A stretch of DNA of 64,000 nt from positions 80,884,471-80,948,470 of the forward strand of contig NC_089743.1 in assembly GCF_040412425.1 (NCBI RefSeq). Direction: 5' to 3'. The translations under genes and the position numbers were made by a program. The notes beneath the pieces are model-generated. The model did no database searches and was not told the DNA's origin. It saw nothing but the letters and a program-made list of their open reading frames with translations. Every line of letters starts with the position of its first letter. Position 1 is the first letter of the stretch. This DNA is from Macrobrachium rosenbergii (Eukaryota; Arthropoda; Malacostraca; Decapoda; Palaemonidae). This document shows positions 23,801 through 35,300 of this stretch, one piece after another.

Positions 23801-26800
23801 GATGTTGTCATCTTTTCAAGGGAGACAAAAATCTGTTTGACATCTTCCAAAAGAGAACTTTCTTGCTGTGTTCAAACCTTCCTGGCATTGTAACCACCAC
23901 CATGTTTTGGTCTTCGGGAACATCTTAGCAGCATCAACATTTACAGCTTTATCTGTGGAGCATCACTATATTGTGATCGAAAATAGTAAAGTAATTACAC
24001 ATAATATAATTGATAAATTGTATACTTTTTTTAAGATAAAAAATATATAAAAAAAGGGGATAGAAACAAGGGAGCTTTCAACCGTTGGCGCAACGGTCGA
24101 AAGCTCCCTTGTTTTTATCCCCTTTTTTGTATATTTTTGTATCTTAAAAAAAAAATATACAATTTATCAATTATATTATTGTGGCTTTTTTACTCATTAT
24201 TTACAGCTTTGCCAAATGGTGAAAAACTTACTTGGGCCTTTTTGTTTTAAGCCATCACACTGGTTATAGTGTACATCAAATATTTCCTAGTGATCTTGTC
24301 TTCCAACTTTCTCATTAAGTTTTGCAAACAAAGATGAGGTCTTATTCAGTCTATTGTGTCTGGACTTGCTAGCTTACCTTTGTGATTGCATCGTACATCT
24401 TGATAATCCTACTGTATCTATAGATGACAGTTTGCCTTGTCATGAGAACGTCATCTCTTTTCTGAATGACCATAGTCATAAGTCATTTGAGTAGTATTTT
24501 TGGCACATCAATATTCAAATACAGTGCCTTAGTAATTCATTTGGCACATGGTAATTTAAATACCAAGTTGTTACACTCCTTTGGTTTCATTTAAAAAAAT
24601 CGTGACAATTGTTCATTTTGCTTCCGAAAGTTAACAGTAAGTTAGTCTTTTGGATTTCATAAGAAATTGCTGAACTTAAAGATACAAATGTAGACCATAA
24701 GTTTTATCACCTAGTACTACCAGTGAGAGTTCTGTATAAGTAAAATATCTTCATATCTTCGGTATTTCTTAGCTTCAATGAAGCTTGATTATCAACCACT
24801 TAATCTCCCCTTCTGTGCCACAGAGAAGAAAGTAGAGAGAAAAAATATTGCAAAAAAAATAAATTCTACTGATGCAGCCACAGTGATTAACCAAAAGTGT
24901 TTTAGAGAGGGTATTGTACTAACAAATAAAAATAAATATCACTGATAGACAACTGGATTTCTTTCTTCACCGACCTACTCGGCTTGAAAAATGAGAATTT
25001 GTTCAGTATTGTATGTTTGCTTAAATCCTGTGGACCTCAACTTGTGGGTTGGATTTGTCAGATAAAAGTCTGAAGGCATGTAAGGAGTGAGGAATGGGTC
25101 TGCAACCCGAAAGGCAGGTCACCCTTATATGTTTACCAATGTTAGTACCACGGCAGTAGTTTTCTTCAGTTGACTAGTTTATTTTCTCTGCTTCCAACTA
25201 AAGTAATTTATGTAAAACATGAGTTTGTTTTTGAAAAAAAATTGCTTCTTTTAAAGGTTACAGATCATTAAGTTGGTGTAGTATGGTATGTTTGGCTTAC
25301 AGTTTATAGTGATGTATGTATAGGCTATTGCTCTGAATTCTACATTGAATATTCTGTGTTTTGTTACTGTTAACATCATGTTGCCAGCAGAGCAATGGAG
25401 ATTTTAATAGTTACGATGCGACCTCTCAAGATCTAAGGTTACAATGAAGCAAATGTAAATGGATTTCTGTAATAGTTTTTCTTTAATATTTGTCAATTTA
25501 CAGTGGTGTTGGTAATTGTTGCTGCATGTACAGCTTTAGGAGCTTACCTCTGGTTGACAGATCCTGTTACACAGGATGCCACTTTTCTGCAGTCTCTTCT
25601 AAATCATTTATTCTTCACATTTGCTGCATCTGCATTAAGTAAGTATTTTCAAACATTTTTCATTGACCTCAGATTTCAATAAATTTAATCCTTATTCTAG
25701 ATATTAATATTGTTTAATAAGATAGTGGTATTTGAGAAAACTTACATCGATATCCATTTTTGTAGTTGCAAAAATTTTACAAGAAATGTATAATTTTTTA
25801 GTACAGTATACCACTCTATTCAAACATAATATGAAAGTTCTCTTTTGCATTATGTTTGAATAATTAGTTTTTATAATATTCATGCAGGTGAAAATTCATC
25901 ATTCACATTTGTAGTTCAAATTCACAAAATTAAAAATTAATGGAATGTATGAAATGTTTGAATAATTAGTTTTTATAATATTCATGCAGGTGAAAATTCA
26001 TCATTCACGTGTGTAGTTCAAATTCACAAAATTAAAAATTAATGGAATGTATGAAATTGCTGTGTAGACTTTTCAAAATTATTATTACTGTATTATAAAA
26101 ATCCCCCAGTGAAAATGTTGAAATATGTTGAGTCCCTGCTCATGTTGGCATTAAAGGGAATGGGGATGCTGATAAAGTAGCCAAAGCTGCAGTCACTAAG
26201 ACTAGATCAAATAAACCTGTTCTTGTCAGTGATTGGTTACTGCCTAACAACCATCATCTGTCGTAAATAATAGGCATTGTGGAGTAAATGACAACGAAAA
26301 GTTAAAACATAAAGCCAAAGTAATTGTCACAACTGTTCTTCATTTCCACATTGCATTGAAGTAATATTAAACCATCTTGAATTAGTCACCCTCATCTGAC
26401 CCATGGGTATTGATTTAGTACAACTTTCAGCCAACAACATATGTCAGGTATTTGCAACAAATCTTTGTAAGTTATGTCAGAATCATCATTATTTTCACTT
26501 GATTCAAGTATTAAATTTTTAAAAGAGTTACAGTACATTCAATAAGATTAATGTATTTTGTGAAGAGCAAACCCTTTGGGCCATCCCTAGGGGAGTTAGG
26601 AGCGGTAACTCAGAGGTCTGGTTATAAATTTTTATGGAGTTGTAAGATCAGTACATAAGATCTTCAGTAATATCAGTATTGCATACAGTATTCATGAACA
26701 CAGCTGTAATATGGAGTTTTGTGCAGTATATTGTCAACATCTGTATCATGAAAAACTTGCCACCAGAGAACTTTGTAATTTCTGGTGATTAGAAGGCCTT

Positions 26801-28987
26801 TAAAGGGGAAGCCCTTTAAAAGTATTGTCTTAAAAATCCTTTGTTCAACAATTAAGTTTTCTCAAAAAATTATATGAAACTAGTGTAAATGTGTTTTAAA
26901 TATGCTGGATCCCTGCACATGTAAGGAATGAGGGTGCTGATGAAGCAGCAGCCTGTTTATCAGATATACCTGTTCCTGTCAGTGATTTGACGTTACAGTA
27001 TCTGTACAACCCATTTTCAGTAAATGGGGGTGTGAAAGAATGTATCCAACTTACAATCTGAACAGATTTAACCACCTATAGGATTGTGGTGCTCTTTCCA
27101 AAATAAGGGCACCACATTGAAGTAACATTCCATCTTCAGATTAGTTATTGTTATAGTTACTGGCAGTCCCTGGTTATCGGCAGCCTCGGTTACCGGCAAT
27201 CCGGTTTTATGGCGCTTTTTCTAGCTTAAAGCGACAAACTACAGATTTTCGTCAGCGATAACCGTTGTCAGCGCCGATCACCTCTTATCGGCGGCACTGA
27301 TCACCGAAGTTATCAGCGCTTAACCGCCATCGCACCACTAACCAGGGATCAATGCTATTATCGCTGATTTTTGGTTAGCGGCCATTTTTGGTTGTCACGC
27401 CGTCTGGAACAGAACCCCACCGATAACCAGGGACTGTCTGTACTATTCATACAGAATTTTAGTATTTTAACGAAGTTAATATGTAATAATAAAAGAAATG
27501 GTTATAATAATTGTGATAATATAATAACAATAATCCTGGAGGTCCAGGTAATTTTATGCCCCCTTCTTGTAATATGAGTACTGTTGTCAGTATACCACAT
27601 GATTAGATGCACTGTTACCTTATACAATAAATATATGGATTCTCATTTAGAAATATACTATAAAAATAAACAAATCATTAATAATAAACTTTAAAATACT
27701 AAAATAGTGATGTCCGTGAGTATATTTAATTCGGTAATACAATAAATCAGCAAACAGTAGGTATTCATGTGGATGCTAATTACTCAACCCTAAACTTTGC
27801 CAATTTATATTTGCATTTTTATGAATCAAAATTCTTACACAGTAATTCCTTGGAAGGCAGATTAGACATGAAAACAAAAACAGGTTTTGACATAGGAAAA
27901 CCTTATTTTTGGTAACTGCCATGAGTCCTCAAAGGAGTCCTTTATATTCTATAACTGTGCCATCAAGCACTATTCTGGCCAAGACCAACAATAAGAGAAT
28001 TTTTTGTAATTGGTTGGTCTGTCTTATGGAGCCCTGGAGAGACCATGAGAGTGTAACTTCTTTAAGGACAGAGGCTACTCTATCAAAAATATATTTAGGT
28101 ATATAGATGATCCATTATCATTGAGTAATGGAGCTATGTTATTTGATGTTAATTCAGTATATTCCAGAGTACTTCTAGTTAAAAATATTAGATACATATC
28201 ATTAATGGCTTGTATGTTTTTTGTTGTGTTAGTATTCATGTAAAATTAATTTGTTTGCATTTTTCACTGATCTGTTCCATCTAAATATATATACGGTAGA
28301 TATCATAAATGTCCGAGCTTCAATCAACAGTAAATTATCAAGTTTTTGTAAATTATCAAGTTATGAAATTAAGATTATTGCCAAAGTTTTTGTCATTTTC
28401 AATTTATCTAATTTTGAAATTTAAGGAACCGCAATCTGCTAGGTAAAATTAAACTTTATCATTATTGGCAAATCATTTGGGTCAACCCCATGAGTTTTGT
28501 TTTTTGATTCTTTGGTGTAGTTAATATAAAAATCTACTTTTCTTCTTATTACAGTACTTTAACCCTTATGGATACTGGATTAGTTTGGACAGTGGTTAGT
28601 TCCACAGAAAATATAAAACCTTCATCAAAAAGTCCTTAGAAGCTTGTAGTGAATTGTAATTTTCACTAATGCAAAGCTGCCACCTGTACCTTCATTCATT
28701 TCCCCATTAGAAAAGTAGTGGAGGGCCAGATGCACAGTCCATTTTCAATGTACAGTAAACTTCAAATTACAAGACAATCTCAGGGTTGCACATGCAATAT
28801 TTTGATTACATTTTTATTTATATCTTTTTCCCCTATTGCAGTTCTCCTTTTCATCATGGGCATACATAGAAAAGTTGTTTCTCCGTCTATCATTACTTCA
28901 AGAACTCGAGCAGTGTTAGTTGATTTTAACATGTCTTGTGACGATACAGGAAAACTCATCCTGAAGCCCCGACCTACAACCACCTGA
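18670..28987 (+). CDS. CNEP1R1: CNEP1R1, nuclear envelope phosphatase regulatory subunit 1 (complete, four coding exons)
   Basis: Coding exons are 18670-18697, 21126-21197, 25504-25638 and 28842-28987. All introns are GT-AG and phase 1. The total is 381 nt, 126 residues plus TGA; the human protein has 125. The protein starts [18 protein letters not shown], then LQPATTRWR. Two hydrophobic segments follow (about residues 34-52, [17 protein letters not shown]; and about 69-87, [17 protein letters not shown]). It ends [15 protein letters not shown] plus TTT. CNEP1R1 (yeast Spo7) binds and activates the phosphatase CTDNEP1 (Nem1) in the nuclear envelope/ER, which dephosphorylates lipin. The ATG has A at -3. 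The exon is open upstream in frame, but family similarity begins at this Met. Introns are packed with repeats. Confidence 0.95.
19070..19880 (+). other. Unassigned segment in CNEP1R1 intron 1 with a cryptic open exon
   Basis: The stretch at 19070-19760 looks like non-unique decapod DNA (moderate GC, no strong ORF). At its end, 19771-19863 is bounded by TTGTAG and GTGAGT and is open for 31 codons ([17 protein letters not shown]...). Inserted into CNEP1R1 it would meet a stop in the required phase, so it is not a coding exon of that gene. Its origin is unknown. Confidence 0.3.
20809..20873. repeat. (CT)n microsatellite with short (CA)n end
   Basis: About 57 bp of uninterrupted CT followed by CACACACA. 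It lies in intron 1 of CNEP1R1, about 250 bp before exon 2. ORFs of Ser-Leu or Arg-Glu here are artefacts. Confidence 0.97.
21649..21953. mobile_element. MITE-like element with AGTTTTCTGTA inverted ends
   Basis: The 305-bp segment in CNEP1R1 intron 2 starts AGTTTTCTGTAAAAGAAAAC and ends GCTGTACAGAAAACT. The interior includes ACTACTGAGGCTAGAGAGCT and its near reverse complement GCCCTCTAGCCTTAGTAGT, a second internal inverted pair. I recall this sequence as a widespread decapod repeat. No coding capacity. Confidence 0.75.
24001..24179. repeat. 179-bp near-perfect palindrome (hairpin)
   Basis: The left arm begins ATAATATAATTGATAAATTG and ends AGGGAGCTTTCAACCGTTG. A 3-nt GCG loop is followed by CAACGGTCGAAAGCTCCCTT and the remaining reverse complement, back to CAATTTATCAATTATATTAT. 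Arms are about 88 nt with roughly half a dozen mismatches or indels. It lies within CNEP1R1 intron 2, so the pre-mRNA would carry it as a long hairpin. It may be a MITE; no target duplication is obvious. Confidence 0.92.
25853..26055. repeat. Direct tandem duplication, 102-bp unit, two copies
   Basis: The unit starting TGTTTGAATAATTAGTTTTT at 25853 recurs at 25955 with only a few differences (ACATTTG versus ACGTGTG), so it is recent. It is in CNEP1R1 intron 3. Confidence 0.93.
26110..26460 (+). mobile_element. LINE fragment: RNase H end of a Jockey-like element
   Basis: The + strand frame reads [25 protein letters not shown], the Trp normally present before VP being a stop. [14 protein letters not shown] follows, and in a shifted frame HPHLTHGY, matching the C-terminal box of Jockey RNase H domains. 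It is an inactive 5'-truncated copy in CNEP1R1 intron 3. Confidence 0.7.
26572..26635 (+). mobile_element. SINE tail fragment
   Basis: GGGCCATCCCTAGGGGAG ... AACTCAGAGGTCTGGT matches the 3' end of the SINE at 16469-16752. Confidence 0.55.
26900..27140 (+). mobile_element. Second LINE RNase H fragment
   Basis: Frame [20 protein letters not shown], a diverged match to the fragment at 26110, followed by decayed sequence and cut by the MITE at 27158. Same strand and same intron as the first fragment. Confidence 0.6.
27158..27442. mobile_element. Short TIR element (MITE-like), copy 2
   Basis: Ends TACTGGCAGTCCCTGGTTAT and AACCAGGGACTGTCTGTA are inverted repeats with two or three mismatches. The interior has repeated TTATCGGCG/CGCCGAT words. 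Same family as 745-981, 285 bp long. Confidence 0.75.
27443..28841 (+). other. Remainder of CNEP1R1 intron 3
   Basis: AT-rich. A GTTTTGACATAGGAAAACC word at about 27883-27901 resembles a DIRS-type terminus seen again near 61.62 kb. No gene is recognised. It ends CCCCTATTGCAG before exon 4. Confidence 0.5.
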
Positions 28988-30090
28988 GTGTACTAGATTT
29001 TAGGACAAAACCAATTACCTGTATATATTTTAGGAAATAATATATTCTCAAAAGTAGACCAAGCAGTAACATCATTTATCAAGGTTTGGATGTTTTGCAT
29101 CTTGAAACGTAGGGTTGGATTTTATTGGGAACTGAATAATGTGTGTACTATACTAGTTCACTAAATTCAGTATATACATTGGCTTATTGAGCATATGTAT
29201 GAACTTTGGGCCATACATCCTGGTGCTGGGGCCGGGAAGATATAGTATGTCATAGAATTGTGCTAAAATGTTTCCAGATTATGGAGTACTGTACTCGTAA
29301 ATGCAGTGTGTCAGTACATTTTTTCCCTACTTCACCCTTGGTATACAAGCAGGCCTTGGAAGTTATATTTGAAATCTTGTTTTTCTCTTGGTTCTTGTAA
29401 TCATAGTATGGTTGTTATAGTATTTGCCTGACATTATTTAGCAGTTCTTTAGATTTATCCAAAACTGTTATTTAAAAAGTTTATTCGCTAAGCGATATAT
29501 CATGGTTTAGCAGTCAGTATGGGAAATCTGTTACATTCAGTGAAAATGGAATTTGAATTATATGTACTAGAGTCTTATCATACACAACTATTTCCATAAT
29601 CATAAGTAAGATTTCTTCACCTCAACTTATGAAACCTAAGTGCTTTACCAAATAGTACAGTAATAGCGTACAGTATAGAACTTGGCAAGCAAATGTGTTT
29701 CATCTTTTATTAAATTGGATGATCATACAGCTGTTTTAATTGTAATGTGATGTCTTTGATTTTTCTGTCTGCCATGAATTATACTGAATTCTTGCTTTAG
29801 ATGAAAAAATAATGGAATTAGCAGTCTAATGTATCGTTTTTGATAACTAACAAACCCTTGTGTTACTCCCTCTTTTGAAAGCAGTCATAGCTATTTATTG
29901 AACCAAAATGCCTGTCAAAATGACAGTTATTTTTTATAAGCACTGTAACATACATTAATGGTATAAAAATACATTGATATTTTGTAAATTACAGGTATGT
30001 ACTTACATCTAGCTCAAATAGTAAAATTTTGTAATACAGATAATGCTGTATAATAGTTTTTAATTGAAATGTACTCGTGTAAATAAAATT
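28988..30090 (+). other. Probable CNEP1R1 3' UTR
   Basis: Starts after TGA at 28985-28987. Candidate poly(A) signals are ATTAAA at 29709-29714 and AATAAA at 30082-30087. No ORF of significance. The extent is inferred. Confidence 0.4.
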
Positions 30091-33000
30091 TATGTCTTCT
30101 AGTGTATAGATTTTAATTATTTGAGGAATGGCCATAGATATTCCTATTTCTTGTGGTAGTAAGTGATAGGTGTAATTGCTCGACACTGTATTTTCTTTAT
30201 ATGAAAAACAACAGTACTGGGATATGGTAACCAAAATATTGCAGTGTGCATCCATTGAGTATTATATATTTTTTTTTTTGCAGTTAATATTTTATGGTCA
30301 ACAGTAACACTAACCAAACCCAGTAATTCACAAGCTGTAACTCCAGCGTCACATATTGCAGTCTCACACCCGAGTATATTTGTGTTTCACTTGTTTCTTC
30401 TGCACAGGAGTAGGTATGATCATTAATTAGGCATCTAGACAGTAGCTTCTTGCTTGCTGATGCTGTTATTTCAGTATAAGTTGGAAATTTTAACCAAGAA
30501 GGCTCATCAATTGAGACAGTTTTAGGAAGGAAAAAAGATGATTATGGTAGTGTAGCAAAATCAACAAGCCAAAATTCTTATTTCACAGCCTGGCCAAAAT
30601 GGAAGATTTTCGCAAAGTCTGTGAGGTATACAGTACATGTTTTTTCTAATATTTCTTTGCAAAATTATGATTACAGTTGACATACTATCATAAAAGATAT
30701 GAACTAAAACCAACAGCAATCCCTGGGTATATTTATGAGCAAAAAAAAAAAAAAAATGTCCTGGAGCTGCTGCGACACAGTACATTCCCCTCTGAAATCT
30801 CAAGGCATGCCGATTGATGTCTCTCACGAGCTGAGCTAAATAGTTACCATAAGTCATTTATGGCCCACTGAAATGCTATCAACATTTTTCCCACCAAGTT
30901 CATCCAAACCGAATGGCGCACATTAGAACTCTTATGAGGATTCCTGTCCATCACCCACAACCTGTTATAGATACTCATATGAGGGCCTTTCAGGGTTAAA
31001 TAAGTCAACTCATGCAAAACTGAGAACATGGGTAAGATAATGGGACATGTAAGCAAGGATTTGGTGCTTTAGATATCTGTATTCTGTATGTGGAGGCTCA
31101 GTGTCCAAGCTCGCCACTGTTTTTTGACTAAGTTAAGCATTTATCAACAACACTGTTTTTACATCAGATTTTCATTTGTGAGGTAAAACTAATCTGCTCC
31201 ATGTCTTTTCTGCCACAGAGCTCCTGTCATCCAGATCTTTAATTTTTAATTTTCAATTTTCCATAATTTTCTGAGCATTTAATCTTGTCATGCTATTTCC
31301 GTATCTACTACATTCTAAATTGGACTTGAAATATTTTGAGCCTGTGATCATAAAAGTATTGTGCAAAACAGTAACCCCAACAATTTAATTGTTCCTGCAA
31401 AACTACACTATTCAAACCTGTTACCTGTGCAAATGGCAAATTTTTAAGGATTACAGTTTCACAGCAAATTAAAGCCACCACAGATTTATACAGATAATGG
31501 GCTCAGCCAACCATCTCAAATTTTCAGTCACTTTAAAATGCAGCTCCATTTTCTTTATACCTGCATATTTGCTATTGCACATGGGCTATTCTTGATACTA
31601 GTAGCCAAACAATCTTGCTTGCTTTATCAAGGCTATTGCTAGTGCAAAAATGAGTGGAAGCTCAATCCTTGCATTTCGCACTGGAGACACCAATCCTCCT
31701 TTACAAAGCTTCCTTCCCTCCTGTCATTTAAAGAAAATAATGCTAACAGTATGACACAAGGCATTGCCAAAATAAAGGAACAACAGGAACCAACTCCCAC
31801 AGCCGAATGTTCTTCTATTGGCAAGGCTACTTTCAAAAGGGTTCAACTTTAACCCCCAGGTGGCTGAACTAAGCTTTGAGTAAGAGAGATCTTGTATGAG
31901 CTCAATTACCACAGAATGACCAGGTGTCTCCATGGCTCTTATTGATAACCAAAACAGCTTTGTTTAGGCAGTTTCAACTGTAACAACTCATCTTACTACA
32001 TACCTATGGTCAGTTTTGCAGTATACCAGCCTGTACTAACCACTGCTGTTATCAGTTTCGTATACAGCTACAATACCAACTACTATCCATGACTTTAGTG
32101 ATGGAAGGGTATTAGTGTTCTTACTGACAATTTCACTGGGACTATTTCTGGAAACTCCTTATACATGCTCCTGCTGTTTAAAGCACATTAGTTACCCAAG
32201 CTTTCTAATGTACCTGAATCATGAAATAAATTCTGATCAAAATGTAATTTGACAAGAGAGAACAACTTTTTACTTAACATATCAAAATAGTCTCTCTCTT
32301 GTTTACACCTGGATTTATCTATCAGACAATTACTGTACTCATACATTTTTTTACATGAAGTTTATCCATTACTTAATACCTCTATACACTGTACAAGAAA
32401 ACCAAAAAATGTAAGCTTTTCAGTTCATATATAGTAATTCCTGTACACAATTTGTTACATTTTTCAACTGATGCATATTCATTGCATCCCAAACATTACC
32501 TTGTACATTAAAAAAATTTCATTGATTGCCATTCACTCTGCTTCTGAAAATAATTTTTCTTCATTAGAGTAAAAGGAAAAATTGCATTTTTGTAGTGCTT
32601 CAAAATAGGAAGGTGGCAAAATGATTTTGTGTGTGCAAATACTGTACTCTGAAATTTTGTAATAAAAAATATTCATGTGCCTGCTCTTATTCTGAATGTA
32701 AGAAAATAATCCTGAATAAGATACTGAGTAGCTATTGGAGGGGGTAACTATTTGAAATATCAAGTGAGATTTCGTTACCTGCCTCGTGCTTTGACGTTCT
32801 ATAACGTGGTTGTCAGGACCATGCAGTAAGTTTACAAAATGTCTATGCATACATCAAAGAATTTTTATTGAGATACAATACCCCAGGATATATTCTTTAG
32901 ACAAACTGTCCCAAATTATTCTTAACTAAAAATGTATTTTTTAGACCTTACTGTTTTTCATCATGACCCTTAATACTCAAAAACCATTATTCAATATACT

Positions 33001-33106
33001 GCACTGAACTTGGTTCGCAGCAGTAACTTGTATACCATTAGTGAATTGGTACTGTTACCATCATATTACAGCGAGTTATTTTATACCAATGGACTTTCAT
33101 TTTTAA
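30091..33106. other. Intergenic DNA between convergent CNEP1R1 and ATP5MK
   Basis: AT-rich, with only short chance ORFs, a poly(A) run at 30739-30754 and no recognisable repeat. Nothing supported. Confidence 0.5.
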
Positions 33107-33402
33107 TTTATTCAAAGTTCATAGAACTTTTAAAAAAGATAATTTATCTGCTTTTCATCGATAACACAATGGCTCTATAATTTACAAATTCCAGTCTTAG
33201 ATAAGAGAGGTGGACAACTGCCAAAATGCCTTAAAACATGTTTTTGATTAACATGTGCCAAAGCAGAATTTACTCTAAAACCACTGGGAAAATTCTTCAT
33301 TAGCATGACCAAACCTTATAAATAATATGAAACGACTACTTTACTTACACATTTAATTTTATCTACACGCAAATTTGTACCCGCACAATGAAAATACAAT
33401 AT
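33107..33402 (-). other. Probable ATP5MK 3' UTR
   Basis: On the minus strand, ATTAAA (33357-33352) and AATAAA (33112-33107) lie downstream of the stop codon. Either could end the transcript. Confidence 0.4.
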
Positions 33403-33869
33403 CTACTTTTTAGATGGCTTCACTACATTGTAAAGGATGATGAGCCCGAGAACACCGTAAGTTGCTTTAGCAATCTGAAAAGGATATAAAACACATAAAA
33501 ACGCATGTACAATCAAATGAACAAACAATGCAATTTCAGTTAACTTATATTTCTAAATACTGTACGTGTACATACCTGTACGCTATTTTTCCCACTCAAA
33601 GCACATTCAATATTACTTTCAAACTATTACACTACACTACACAGATTTTAAAATCCAAGAATATTATCATTAGTTTCCCAATTACACAATTCCATAAGTG
33701 TCAACCAAAACCCAGAACTAAGGCAAAGTTTGGTATCCAGGTTAAAAAAAAAAAAAAATCACTTGATTAAAAGAGTACTTACATTTGCTCTTCCACTGAT
33801 TGTGGAAGCATTGAAGTAGCGGGCCAAGCCCTTAAATTGAGAGGGGTCAACACCAGCATCACCAGCCAT
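33403..33869 (-). CDS. ATP5MK: ATP5MK (DAPIT/USMG5), ATP synthase membrane subunit K, complete, two coding exons
   Basis: Minus strand. Exon 1 is 33869-33783 (29 codons, MAGDAGVDPSQFKGLARYFN, then ASTISGRAN) with donor GTAAGT. Exon 2 is 33474-33403 after acceptor CCTTTTCAG (IAKATYGVLGLIILYNVVKP, then SKK and TAG). The junction is phase 0; 52 residues, close to the 50-60 usual for the family. The order is a soluble N-terminus, the conserved KxxxRYFN/GRAN region, one transmembrane helix (about GVLGLIILYNVV) and a basic tail. The protein sits in the inner mitochondrial membrane in the Fo part of ATP synthase and helps form dimers. The ATG context is ACAATGG. An acceptor (TTTTTTCAG) 6 nt before the ATG shows that a noncoding first exon lies to the right; I could not place it. 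Confidence 0.93.
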
Positions 33870-33940
33870 TGTACTCTGAAAAAATGAGTGCCAACTTTAT
33901 AGCCATCCTAATAAGAAAAAATTTAGTTATTAAATTCCAC

Positions 33941-34126
33941 AAACATTAAAAGTCCTACATTTTTCTTTATTCCAGAATGAGATTATGGTTTAAACAAAAA
34001 TCTACCACTGATTTTAAATGCAAAATCAAGATTAAACATTAAAAGTCCTACATTTCTCTTTATTCCAGAATGAGATTATGGTTTAAACAAAAATCTACCA
34101 CTGATTTTAAATGCAAAATCAAGATT
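33941..34126. repeat. Direct tandem duplication, 93-bp unit
   Basis: AAACATTAAAAGTCCTACAT at 33941 recurs at 34034 with one or two differences through AAATGCAAAATCAAGATTAA. Confidence 0.93.
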
Positions 34127-34524
34127 AAAACTATCCTTTATCCATTTGGAAGTGCTGTAATCACTCTACTCAAAGATGCCTCTCCCAACTGAATTTTATG
34201 GCTGGGGTTGAGATGGGAGGTACCTCCAACCCTCATTAATGAATATGCTGAAAGAATTCTATGGGGGAGAAAATGGGCGTCCATTGGCCCGTCGTACAAG
34301 ATTGAGATGAATTTTTTCTTTTCCCTTTAATAATCTACAGTACTCCGCAAAGTTCGGATGGAGGGAGGTGCTCCCTCCTGATAAGGATGGGATCCAGCAC
34401 CTGAAGTTAGGTACAGTTAGGATGCATCCCTGTCATTGGCTTTGACATCTTTGGTTATTGTGAGTTGTGTAACTGACACTGAAGGTCACTGATTATACTT
34501 GACTATCATTTTCTATATCCTAAA

Positions 34525-34618
34525 AGCACTCCTGACAGTAATCTTGTGACTGATCTGGGCATGAGTTTCGTAGCACTCCTGACAGTAATCTTGTGACTGA
34601 TCTGGGCATGAGTTTCGT
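34525..34618. repeat. Direct tandem duplication, 47-bp unit
   Basis: AGCACTCCTGACAGTAATCT ... GGGCATGAGTTTCGT at 34525 is repeated without change at 34572. Confidence 0.95.
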
Positions 34619-34987
34619 ACTTATCATATTAAGGAGACTTAAGATCACAGGATACAAACTTTAATATCATATAATAGTTTAAAGTAAAATAATGGCATAA
34701 TTAAACATGTTCATCTGCTCAAGAGTCATCCAATACTGCCTTCTTATCATCAATGGTAAAGGCCCCCCAAGCAATATAACAGCAAAGTTCCCTAGGTCAT
34801 AATAGATCAAGGTAAAGTTTGTTAAAGTCAAGGCATGACACCATAAAGTTAGCTAAAGGTTGTTGTCAAAATGGAAACTAAACCACCATGCCCTCATCTG
34901 GCCAATGTGGGGGGCGGGTTAACCTGGAACCACCCAAGTAACACCATCATGCATATGGACTAGTCTGGCTACCCCTTTGTGGTAGTA

Positions 34988-35027
34988 TAGGTTCAAATAT
35001 GATATATTAGGTTCAAATATGATATAT
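34988..35027. repeat. Direct duplication, 20-bp unit
   Basis: TAGGTTCAAATATGATATAT occurs twice in succession, immediately before the DIRS terminus. Confidence 0.9.
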
Positions 35028-35034
35028 TTTAAAA

Positions 35035-35300
35035 GTAATTTGTATTGTTCCTAACTAAACAAACTAAGGTCCTTTACATAAGGAATTATTTCAGCGAAGC
35101 TGGAATGGCCATTAAACTCACAAACAAGGTGGTTAGGCAGTTAACTACCATTCGGTAAGCAGGAGTTCCGTCTGCCTGGATGTAAACATTCCAATTTGCC
35201 TTCGGCCCAGGTATCATTGTGGGGTCACGTGAGGTGGGCATAAAACTGTAAAGGACCTCAGGTTCGTATAATTGGGAAAAATACAAATTACTTTCAAAAT
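35035..35300. repeat. Left terminus of the DIRS derivative, itself a fold-back
   Basis: AGTAATTTGTATTGTTCCTA ... GGTCCTTTACA at 35034-35078 is mirrored by TGTAAAGGACCTCAGGTTC ... AATACAAATTACTTT at 35246-35300. A further AAAATTTGTCATTTGTCCCT ... CCTTTACATAAGGAAG terminus follows at 35298-35350, giving three related termini in 320 bp. Confidence 0.75.

Larger units (their letters stand above)
33876..35027. other. ATP5MK 5' flank/first intron, with short duplications
   Basis: Contains three recent direct duplications, listed separately. The noncoding first exon and promoter of ATP5MK should lie here or further right, but no convincing donor or core promoter could be chosen. Confidence 0.4.

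Noticed and set aside
30737..30850. Poly(A)-flanked retrocopy or SINE
   Set aside because: The A-run is on the wrong side for the tRNA-like stretch, and there is no B box or target duplication.
32533..32850. 105-codon minus-strand ORF between CNEP1R1 and ATP5MK
   Set aside because: No family similarity, low-complexity composition, and no acceptor/donor fit to ATP5MK.
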